Shown here: positions 7,218 to 13,119 of the stretch, piece after piece
Numbering within the stretch: the first letter of the stretch is position 1
Layout: every line of letters begins with the position of its first letter
Virus record (IMG/VR): IMGVR_UViG_3300042691_000538
Location: 1 to 23,641 of that record
Length of the DNA: 23,641 bases
Strand: one strand, 5' to 3'
DNA from: a virus
The notes under the pieces: generated by a model
The model's database searches: none
The model's input: only the letters and a program-made list of their open reading frames with translations
What the model was told of the DNA's origin: nothing
Position numbers and translations under genes: made by a program

Positions 7218-7777
7218 TGCAAAAGAATCTACAAGACTACGTTAAGGTTTACAACGGCTTTTTGGATGATAAGCTGTGTGACTCTGCTGTTGAGAATCTT
7301 AAAAGCATTCACTTTCAACAGCATCAGTTTTATGATGCAAAAAACAACTCATATCTTAGCTACGATAAAGAGCTGTCAATTTCGCATGGAAACATTCCTG
7401 AGAAAACTGCAATCCAAGAACGGTTTTGGTACGCCATTCGTGACTATTTGAACGAGTTTAAATTTAAATGGTACAACGGTTGGAATGGGTATTCGGAAAT
7501 TCGCTTCAACAGGTACGACACCAATACGCAGATGGAGTTGCATTGCGACCACATCCACAGTATGTTTGATGGTCAGCGCAAGGGTATACCAATCCTAAGC
7601 GTTCTTGGAGCGTTAGATGATGGCTACAAGGGTGGAGAGTTTGTGATGTGGGAAGATACTGTGATTGAGATGCCAAAAGGCTCTGTTATGGTGTTCCCAT
7701 CTAATTTTATGTACCCCCACAAAGTAAATGAAATCACTAAAGGCGTAAGGCATAGTGTGGTTTCGTGGGTTTTTTAA
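7217..7777 (+). CDS. 2OG-Fe(II) oxygenase, prolyl-4-hydroxylase-like, second of three
   Basis: The product has 186 residues with a complete double-stranded beta-helix signature: H109-C-D111 (iron), a strand ILSVLGALDDGYKGGEF, then MPKGSVMVFPSNFMYPHKV with H168 (iron), and GVRHSVVSWVF with R178 (2OG carboxylate). The order and spacing match the P4H/PKHD type, which hydroxylates peptidyl proline or lysine in known members. The phage substrate is unknown. It is not closely similar to the preceding oxygenase (HxD against HxH), so the pair is not a recent duplication. ATG overlaps the upstream TAA by one base. Confidence 0.85.
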   Translation: MQKNLQDYVKVYNGFLDDKLCDSAVENLKSIHFQQHQFYDAKNNSYLSYDKELSISHGNIPEKTAIQERFWYAIRDYLNEFKFKWYNGWNGYSEIRFNRYDTNTQMELHCDHIHSMFDGQRKGIPILSVLGALDDGYKGGEFVMWEDTVIEMPKGSVMVFPSNFMYPHKVNEITKGVRHSVVSWVF

Positions 7778-7779
7778 TC

Positions 7780-7784
7780 GGAGA
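7780..7784 (+). promoter_or_regulatory. Ribosome binding site deciding the start at 7791
   Basis: GGAGA lies just after the oxygenase stop (TAA 7775-7777) and six bases before ATG 7791. It favours that start over an upstream in-frame GTG at 7755, which would lie inside the oxygenase gene and lacks such a site. Confidence 0.6.
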
Positions 7785-7790
7785 TATGTA

Positions 7791-8156
7791 ATGGCACATT
7801 TTGCTGAACTCGACTCAAACAACACGGTTTTGCGTATTGTTGTTGTTAAAAATGCAGACACCGCAGACGCTAAAGGCGTTGAAAAAGAATACATTGGTGC
7901 GGCATACTGCGAAAGGCTCTTTGGGGGTCGTTGGGTGCAGACCTCGTACAACGGTTCTATTCGTGGTCGTTACGCTGGCGCTGGCATGATTTACAACGAA
8001 GAACACAATGTTTTTACAGGTGTCAAACCTTACCCATCATGGGTTTTTGACAGCACCACAAAAGACTGGGCGGCTCCTACTGCAAAGCCTAATGATGGCA
8101 AGCAGTACGACTGGAGCGAGTCAACTTTGTCTTGGGTTGAGAAAGTTGCTGAGTAA
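7791..8156 (+). CDS. Conserved small phage virion-type protein
   Basis: The product has 121 residues from the ATG at 7791, chosen over an upstream GTG because of the ribosome site and the typical MAHFAELD opening. It has NTVLRIVVV, a Cys-containing segment AAYCERLFGGRWVQTSYNGS, GRYAGAGMIYNEEHNVFTGV, PYPSWVFDSTTKDW and a C-terminal YDWSESTLSWV. Proteins with this layout are common near tail fibres and oxygenases in aquatic phages and are usually called structural; I know of no proven role. It lies between the second and third oxygenases, with one-base overlap to the next gene. It could be a fibre part or an oxygenase substrate; both are guesses. Confidence 0.75.
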   Translation: MAHFAELDSNNTVLRIVVVKNADTADAKGVEKEYIGAAYCERLFGGRWVQTSYNGSIRGRYAGAGMIYNEEHNVFTGVKPYPSWVFDSTTKDWAAPTAKPNDGKQYDWSESTLSWVEKVAE

Positions 8157-8776
8157 TGTCTTCCAGCTTTGCAACAAGCTACTATTTTTCTTCGGCGGTC
8201 TACACTGCCGAGGAACCTCAGTTTTTGGATGAAGCCAAAACTGTTGTTGCGGACTACCTAAAGAACTCTGTAAAAAGCCCTGACGGTTTGCTCATTCAAA
8301 CAGGAAGTATGTTTGATGGTCGCTTAGAAGGTTTGATTAAACACATAGCCCAGTCTGGTTGGAATATTTTAGACAGCCAAGGCTACGATATGAGAGACAA
8401 GAGCACAAATCTCATGGAGTTTTGGGCGCAAGAGCATCAAAAGCATTCAGGTATGGATGAGCACATTCACGGTGCAGGCGCTCAGTTGGTTGGGTTTTAC
8501 TTCCTTGATTGTCCTGACGAAGAGGCGAGGATTGTTTTCTCAGACCCAAACCAAGCCAAGAAGCAGATTAACCTGCCACAGAAAGACATTAGTCAGGTAA
8601 CGCTTGGAACCACGATGGTAAACTTTCAGCCAAAGCCGGGTCTTTTAATTATGACCAACGCTTGGGTTCCGCATCTGTTCACCCGCAACAGATCTGACAA
8701 GCCGTTTACGTTCATTCACTTTACGATTGGCGTTGAGAAGGCTTTGCCGCCCCCGCCCCCTGCCGAGGTGATATGA
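8156..8776 (+). CDS. 2OG-Fe(II) oxygenase-like protein, third of three, lacking the usual Arg
   Basis: The product has 206 residues. MEFWAQEHQKHSGMDEHIHG supplies H103-x-H105, followed by the strand LVGFYFLDCP and RIVFSDPN, then PGLLIMTNAWVPHLFTRN with H173. This is the arrangement of the TIGR02466-like oxygenases. Aligned to the first oxygenase, the 2OG-binding Arg (R175 there) falls on F184 here (DKPFTFIHF). R176, R178 or K182 might substitute, or the protein may bind another acid or have lost activity. The N-terminal half is helical. It ends in a Pro-rich tail (PPPPPAEVI). The stop overlaps the next ATG by four bases. Confidence 0.75.
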   Translation: MSSSFATSYYFSSAVYTAEEPQFLDEAKTVVADYLKNSVKSPDGLLIQTGSMFDGRLEGLIKHIAQSGWNILDSQGYDMRDKSTNLMEFWAQEHQKHSGMDEHIHGAGAQLVGFYFLDCPDEEARIVFSDPNQAKKQINLPQKDISQVTLGTTMVNFQPKPGLLIMTNAWVPHLFTRNRSDKPFTFIHFTIGVEKALPPPPPAEVI

Positions 8777-9027
8777 ACACGTACAAGATCAGGTTTAACA
8801 AAAGCAGAGGCATGGAAGGTCGTGGTTCTATGGATCACGTCTGGCGCGTCTTTGAAAACGACAAAGAGCTTCTGTTCAAGAACCTTGACATCACCGTCCC
8901 CGTCAAAAGCGAAAAAGATGCTAACGGGGTAGACTACAACATCACTTGCCAAGGCTATTTGACAATGGATCGAGACACATCCACCGCAGTCATAACAGCC
9001 ACGGTCAAGGAACTAGAGCCTGCATGA
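8773..9027 (+). CDS. Small conserved-type phage protein of unknown function
   Basis: The product has 84 residues and is mostly beta: YKIRFNKSRGMEGRGSMDHV, WRVFENDKELLFKNLDITVP, YNITCQGYLTMDRDTSTAVI. It has no membrane segment and no catalytic motif. It overlaps the third oxygenase gene by four bases and the following membrane peptide gene by four bases. The N-terminal pattern is familiar from uncharacterised phage proteins in similar positions. It may be a virion or fibre accessory or belong to the lysis block; the sequence does not decide. Confidence 0.7.
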   Translation: MNTYKIRFNKSRGMEGRGSMDHVWRVFENDKELLFKNLDITVPVKSEKDANGVDYNITCQGYLTMDRDTSTAVITATVKELEPA

Positions 9028-9119
9028 TGTGGGACTGGGCTGAAGCATTCATTGCCGCAGCCTGTATAGTGGCCTTCGTCATCTATGGCACGTACATAAT
9101 TGCATGGACTTTGGTGTGA
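9024..9119 (+). CDS. 31-residue single-span membrane peptide
   Basis: A short frame starts ATGATG at 9024, overlapping the upstream stop by four bases, and ends TGA 9117-9119, three bases before the next ATG. The product (MMWDWAEAFIAAACIVAFVI, then YGTYIIAWTLV) is almost wholly hydrophobic and would form one membrane span, with the negative charges at the N-terminus. The tight fit between neighbours and the start overlap support it as real. Position at the head of the lysis block suggests a small holin-related or antiholin peptide; this is inference only. A start at the second ATG (9027) is equally possible. Confidence 0.6.
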   Translation: MMWDWAEAFIAAACIVAFVIYGTYIIAWTLV

Positions 9120-9122
9120 TGA

Positions 9123-9410
9123 ATGCGTTGGCTCATTCTGTTACTGCTGTTGGGGCTAGTTGGAGCCGTAGCCAAGAATGGTTGTTATGTGCGCGAGTTC
9201 TATGGAATTGGTTACACAATCCACAACCCATCCGAGCGCCATCAACAAATGATTGCGTGGCTAAAGAACAATGCACAGTATTGCAAGTCAGAAGATTATG
9301 TAGTAATTTGGAACAACCTGCCTATGTGGGCGGGTACAGCAGATTCGGCAGAAGCAAGAACGTTAATTTTGCGTGGATATGAAGAGGCGCTTAAACGTGA
9401 AAAGAAATGA
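9123..9410 (+). CDS. Protein with N-terminal signal or anchor, unknown function
   Basis: The product has 95 residues. Residues 1-17 (MRWLILLLLLGLVGAVA) form a signal peptide or membrane anchor, with a possible cleavage after AVA. The rest is soluble with two cysteines (C21, C54) and ends in a basic tail (EEALKREKK). No lipobox is evident, so it is not a clear outer-membrane spanin. It sits between the membrane peptide and a coiled-coil protein in the lysis block and overlaps the next gene by four bases. A periplasmic or inner-membrane accessory of lysis is possible; the sequence does not prove it. Confidence 0.65.
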   Translation: MRWLILLLLLGLVGAVAKNGCYVREFYGIGYTIHNPSERHQQMIAWLKNNAQYCKSEDYVVIWNNLPMWAGTADSAEARTLILRGYEEALKREKK

Positions 9411-9646
9411 AGATCAGCTACGACAAGTGGTATCCGATTGTCCAGCCTCAAACCAGTGTGCAGACAGAAGCGTTTGCAAAACGGGTGGAAAGGCTTGACG
9501 CTGAACGTGCTTTAAACACACAAATAGCGCAACAGGTAAAGAAGTTCCATCAGTACGAGTACGAGATTTATGAATACAGGATGCGGCAGATCACAATAAA
9601 CATTGACATCACCAACCTTAAACGCGAGATTGACAAACTTGTATGA
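9407..9646 (+). CDS. Small coiled-coil protein of unknown function
   Basis: The product has 79 residues. An N-terminal segment (KISYDKWYPIVQPQTSVQTE) precedes a long charged helix with coiled-coil character from about residue 22 to the end (ERLDAERALNTQIAQQVKKF, ITNLKREIDKLV). It has no signal peptide or membrane span, which argues against an inner-membrane spanin despite the coiled coil. It overlaps both neighbours by four bases. The function is unknown; it may bind one of the membrane proteins beside it. Confidence 0.65.
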   Translation: MKISYDKWYPIVQPQTSVQTEAFAKRVERLDAERALNTQIAQQVKKFHQYEYEIYEYRMRQITINIDITNLKREIDKLV

Positions 9647-9939
9647 CCAGAAAACCGATACCCAGACCGGTCAAGAAACCTGTTCCGGACACGAGGGACA
9701 AGCTGACGCTGTACGTCACGCTCATGGTAAGCACAACCCTGTGTATCTCCGTATTGGCAATGGTAATCAGCTTTATGTTGGGTCTGTGGGCCAAGGAAGT
9801 GGACAACGCAGAAATTTTCAAGATGATTTCACCCGCTTTTTCTACTCTTATAGGCGGCATGATTGGGTTCCTGTCTGGTATCAAACTCATGCAAAATGAC
9901 GATTCTAAAAAGTCAGAAGCACCCTGCAAGGAAAAATGA
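9643..9939 (+). CDS. Two-span membrane protein, holin candidate
   Basis: The product has 98 residues. A basic, Pro-rich N-terminus (1-20) is followed by a membrane span at about 23-49 (LYVTLMVSTTLCISVLAMVI), a short loop KEVDNAEIFK, a second span at about 61-83 (ISPAFSTLIGGMIGFLSGIK) and a charged tail. Size, topology and position directly before the endolysin (four-base overlap) fit a class II-like holin or a holin regulator. A second, better recognised holin follows the endolysin, so one of the two may be an antiholin or serve another purpose. Confidence 0.65.
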   Translation: MTRKPIPRPVKKPVPDTRDKLTLYVTLMVSTTLCISVLAMVISFMLGLWAKEVDNAEIFKMISPAFSTLIGGMIGFLSGIKLMQNDDSKKSEAPCKEK

Positions 9940-10454
9940 TGGCACAGTTTGAACCAGCCTTTGAGCAAATGATTAGAGACGAGGGCGGCTACGTCCTACA
10001 CGAAGTACCCGGCGACACGGGTGGTATGACCTATGCGGGCATTGCTAGAAACAAGAATCCGCAGTGGCCCGGCTGGGCGCTGGTAGACAAGAAAGAAATG
10101 GGCGGTTCCTTAACACCTATGGTGCGTGAGTTCTACCGTGTTGAGTTCTGGGACAAGATGCGGGGTAACGAGATTAGTAACCAAGAGGTGGCCAATACCA
10201 TCTTTAACTTTGGTGTAAACGCAGGCATGGGCATGGCTGTAAAGCTGGCGCAGCTTGTGGTGGGCGCTACTCCTGACGGCGGTATCGGTGCTAAAACTGT
10301 AGAGAAACTCAACCAAATCACGGACGGCCAACGGTTTAAAGAATCCTACGCCTTGGCCAAGATTGCCCGTTACGTTGAGATATGCAACAAAAATCCTGCG
10401 CAGGTTAAGTTCCTCAAAGGTTGGATTAACCGTACGTTGAAAGGTCTAGCATGA
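9936..10454 (+). CDS. Endolysin, GH108 N-acetylmuramidase with C-terminal peptidoglycan-binding domain
   Basis: The product has 172 residues, the usual GH108 endolysin length. The N-terminal half carries the catalytic signature: E16 in RDEGGYV, then PGDTGGMTYAGI (D27-I36). The C-terminal half has FNFGVNAGMGMAVKLAQ and TPDGGIGAKTVEKL, as in the PG_binding_3 domain. It cleaves the glycan strands of peptidoglycan at the end of infection. There is no signal peptide, so release depends on a holin, which fits the membrane proteins on both sides. ATG 9936 overlaps the upstream stop; ATG 9939 is the alternative. Confidence 0.93.
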   Translation: MMAQFEPAFEQMIRDEGGYVLHEVPGDTGGMTYAGIARNKNPQWPGWALVDKKEMGGSLTPMVREFYRVEFWDKMRGNEISNQEVANTIFNFGVNAGMGMAVKLAQLVVGATPDGGIGAKTVEKLNQITDGQRFKESYALAKIARYVEICNKNPAQVKFLKGWINRTLKGLA

Positions 10455-10888
10455 GCTTGCTTGCCGTTGGATCAATCATTGAAGCCGTGGGTAAGGTTGC
10501 TGGCGACCTAATTACCACTGACAAAGAAAAGATGGAAATGGAGATTGAGCAACGAAAGCTTGATCTTGAAGAGAAACGCATCAATCAGGCTACAGACCTA
10601 GCCCAGATTGAGGTCAACAAGATCGAAGCGGCGTCCAGTAGCGTGTTTGTCAGCGGCTGGCGTCCTGCCATCGGTTGGATTGGCGTGGCGGCTATGGGGT
10701 ATCAGTTTCTTCTGTATCCGCTTTTTCAGTGGTGCTGGAAGTACTTGCAGGCTATGGGCTGGGTTCCAGTGGGCATGGATCCTCCTCCGGTACTAGACGC
10801 AGACCAGCTATGGGTGATATTATCAGGCATCTTGGGCATTGCCGGTATGCGTTCTTTTGAGAAGACCAAAGGCGTTGCCAGTAAATAA
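10451..10888 (+). CDS. Holin, GTA 3-TM family
   Basis: The product has 145 residues. The N-terminal part is hydrophobic (AVGSIIEAVGKVAGDLI), then a charged helix (about 24-60, MEMEIEQRKLDLEEKRINQA), then the family hallmark SGWRPAIGWIG (68-78), a span YQFLLYPLFQWCW, a Pro-rich DPPPVLDADQLW and a C-terminal span with ILSGILGIAGMRSFEKTKG. This matches the GTA holin 3-TM family (Pfam PF11351 by memory). It makes the inner-membrane lesion that lets the endolysin reach the wall. The four-base overlap with the endolysin gene supports coupled expression. Confidence 0.88.
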   Translation: MSLLAVGSIIEAVGKVAGDLITTDKEKMEMEIEQRKLDLEEKRINQATDLAQIEVNKIEAASSSVFVSGWRPAIGWIGVAAMGYQFLLYPLFQWCWKYLQAMGWVPVGMDPPPVLDADQLWVILSGILGIAGMRSFEKTKGVASK

Positions 10889-10897
10889 AGGTAGCCC

Positions 10898-12781
10898 ATG
10901 CCGCTTAAAAAACTAACCCTGAAGCCGGGTGTAAACAAAGAAAACACCCGCTATACCAACGAGAACGGTTGGTACGTTTCCGACAAGATGCGGTTCCGTC
11001 AGGGTACGCCCGAAAAAATTGGCGGCTGGGTACGTATTTCTGCGTACACGTTTCTGGGTGTTTGCCGTTCTTTGTGGAATTGGATTACTTTAGGTGGTTT
11101 AAACCTTGTTGGTGTAGGCACTAACTTAAAGTTCTACATTGAACGAGGCGGTGCTTATTACGACATCACGCCTATCCGGGCCAGCAGCACAATTAACAAT
11201 AATCCGTTTGTAGCTACAAATGGCTCGGCCATTATCACTGTTACAGACACAGCGCACGGTGGCGTAACGGGCGACTTTGTAACGTTTAGTGGGGCTGTAG
11301 GTCTTGGTGGAAACATCACGGCAACGGTCTTGAATGCCGAGTATCAAATCTCAGTAATAAACGCTAATAGTTATACATTTACAGCGTCAGCTACGGCAAA
11401 TGCCACAGATGTTTCTGGTTCTCCTGGTGGTGGGGCTTCTGTTGTAGCGGCGTATCAAGTCAATGTAGGCCCAGAATATGCTATTCCTTTGGTTGGATGG
11501 GGTGCTGGCTCTTGGGGGTCTGGTACTTGGGGTGTTGGTAGTACATCAACTTTCTCTATGCGTATTTGGAACCAGCAAAACTTTGGCGAAGATTTAATCT
11601 TTGGCCCTCGCGGTGGGGCGCTGTATTACTGGGATGCAACAAACGGCGTAACTACTCGCGGCGTTTTAGTTTCTAGCTTGGTGGGGGCCAGTGATGTTCC
11701 ATTGATGCAAGACTTCTTGATTATCTCCGATGCTAGTCGGTTTGTATTTGCGTTTGGAACTAACGACTACGGCAGTTCAACAAAGAACCCAATGTTAATC
11801 CGCTGGTCAGATCAAGAGTCTGTAGTAGATTGGGCAGTAGCAGCAACTAACCAAGCAGGTAGTACCCAACTGTCGCACGGTTCTGAAATTATTACAGCTG
11901 TCCAGACCCGCCAAGAGATCATAGTATTTACTGACTCGGCACTTTATTCTTTGCAATATCAAGGGCCACCAGTCGTTTGGAGCACCCAATTATTAGGCGA
12001 TAACATTTCTATTATTGGCCCCAATGCGGCTGTTGCGGCATCTGGTGTTGTGTACTGGATGGGCGTAGAAAAGTTTTATAAATACGATGGTCGTGTCCAG
12101 ACTTTGCGTTGTGATCTTAAGCAGTACATTTTCCAAGACATTAATTTATTGCAAGCCGAGCAGATTTGTTCTGGAACTAACGAAGGCTATAACGAAGTTT
12201 GGTGGTTCTATTGCTCTGCCGGAAGCAATGTAATTGACTTGTACGTTACTTACAACTACTTAGAAGACGTATGGGCCTATGGGACTATGGGCCGTACAGC
12301 TTGGCTTGATTCTGGTCTTCGCGCCCACCCAATAGCGGCCACATATAGCTATAACATCGTTGAGCATGAGAGCGGCAATGATGACAACGTAAGCGGAACA
12401 CCTGTAGCTATTAACGCAATTATTGGCTCTGCCGAGTTTGACATTGATGACGGCGACCATTTTGGCTTTGTCTGGAGGATGCTGCCCGACATTACATTCC
12501 GAGGATCAGACAATGCGTCACCTAATGTGACTATGACCTTAATCCCCATGCAGAACTCTGGCTCTGGGTATAACGATCCCATCTCTTTGGGTGGCAATTC
12601 AAGCGCTACGATTACACGCACGGCTACTGCTGTTATTGAAGAGTTTACGGGTCAGGTGTACGTCAGGGTGCGTGGCCGTCAGATGATCTTGCAGGTTGAG
12701 TCTAACCAGCTTGGGTGTGCTTGGCAGTTAGGCAGTCCTCGTATTGACATCAAACAAGACGGCAGAAGGGGTAACTCATGA
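10898..12781 (+). CDS. Tail nozzle-like protein (P22 gp10 / SU10 nozzle type)
   Basis: The product has 627 residues. The N-terminus (LKKLTLKPGVNKENTRYTNE) and VSDKMRFRQGTPEKIGGW are a recurrent opening of this family. Residues about 93-190 form a beta insertion (TVTDTAHGGVTGDFVTFSGA...GGNITATVLNAEYQI). A WG run follows (WGAGSWGSGTWG, 201-212), then propeller-like repeats (LYYWDATNG, MQDFLIISDASRFVFAFG, VFTDSALYSLQYQG, GVVYWMGVEKFYKYDG) and a C-terminus VRVRGRQMILQVES...GSPRIDIKQDGRRG. In podoviruses such proteins sit below the adaptor and form the tail tip channel. The assignment rests on motif memory, not on a search. It follows the lysis block and overlaps the next gene by four bases. Confidence 0.75.
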   Translation: MPLKKLTLKPGVNKENTRYTNENGWYVSDKMRFRQGTPEKIGGWVRISAYTFLGVCRSLWNWITLGGLNLVGVGTNLKFYIERGGAYYDITPIRASSTINNNPFVATNGSAIITVTDTAHGGVTGDFVTFSGAVGLGGNITATVLNAEYQISVINANSYTFTASATANATDVSGSPGGGASVVAAYQVNVGPEYAIPLVGWGAGSWGSGTWGVGSTSTFSMRIWNQQNFGEDLIFGPRGGALYYWDATNGVTTRGVLVSSLVGASDVPLMQDFLIISDASRFVFAFGTNDYGSSTKNPMLIRWSDQESVVDWAVAATNQAGSTQLSHGSEIITAVQTRQEIIVFTDSALYSLQYQGPPVVWSTQLLGDNISIIGPNAAVAASGVVYWMGVEKFYKYDGRVQTLRCDLKQYIFQDINLLQAEQICSGTNEGYNEVWWFYCSAGSNVIDLYVTYNYLEDVWAYGTMGRTAWLDSGLRAHPIAATYSYNIVEHESGNDDNVSGTPVAINAIIGSAEFDIDDGDHFGFVWRMLPDITFRGSDNASPNVTMTLIPMQNSGSGYNDPISLGGNSSATITRTATAVIEEFTGQVYVRVRGRQMILQVESNQLGCAWQLGSPRIDIKQDGRRGNS

Positions 12782-13119
12782 TTGTTATCTCTGATTTTGA
12801 AATCAACCAAGTTGCTTCGCCTAACTTACCACTGGCTCCAATAGAGTATGAGCGGCAATATGCTGACCAACTTAACAACGTTTTGCGTCTGTACTTTAAC
12901 AGGGTCGATGCAATTCTTGACCAACTAAAAACAGACGAGATTATCCCTGCATTGACTAACTACACGGTGTCTACACTGCCTAGCGCAGTTACTTCTGGTT
13001 TAGGTGCAAGATCTTTTGTAACAGATGCACTAGCTCCAACATTTGGGGCAACAGTGGTGGGTGGCGGGGCAGTGGCTGTACCTATATATTCTGACGGAAC
13101 AAATTGGAAGGTCGGATAA
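12778..13119 (+). CDS. Small fibre-tip or nozzle-associated protein
   Basis: The product has 113 residues in two parts. The N-terminal part (NLPLAPIEYERQYADQLNNV, LRLYFNRVDAILDQL) is helical with a trimer-like heptad feel. The C-terminal part contains VSTLPSA, GARSFVTDALAPTFGATVVG and a final PIYSDGTNWKVG, an ending found at the tips of many phage fibre and particle proteins. It is coded directly after the nozzle-like gene with a four-base overlap, so attachment to the nozzle is a fair inference. Its stop shares one base with the next start. Confidence 0.7.
   Translation: MIVISDFEINQVASPNLPLAPIEYERQYADQLNNVLRLYFNRVDAILDQLKTDEIIPALTNYTVSTLPSAVTSGLGARSFVTDALAPTFGATVVGGGAVAVPIYSDGTNWKVG
13106..13111 (+). 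promoter_or_regulatory. Ribosome binding site deciding the start at 13119
   Basis: GGAAGG lies seven bases ahead of ATG 13119. An in-frame TTG at 13104 would put this site inside the coding region, so the ATG is preferred; it also makes the protein begin exactly at the first repeat domain (MAVTDADI). Confidence 0.55.

Noticed and set aside
9104-9382. Overlapping 92-codon frame against the signal-anchored protein
   Set aside because: It has no hydrophobic signal or recognisable motif, and it overlaps both the membrane microprotein and the better supported frame at 9123.
9603-9899. Overlapping + strand frame inside the 2-TM protein gene, considered as an embedded Rz1-like spanin
   Set aside because: It has no signal peptide or lipobox and no hydrophobic start; the 2-TM frame explains the region.
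13104-13118. Upstream TTG start for the giant protein
   Set aside because: The better ribosome site lies within this stretch and ATG 13119 follows at proper distance.
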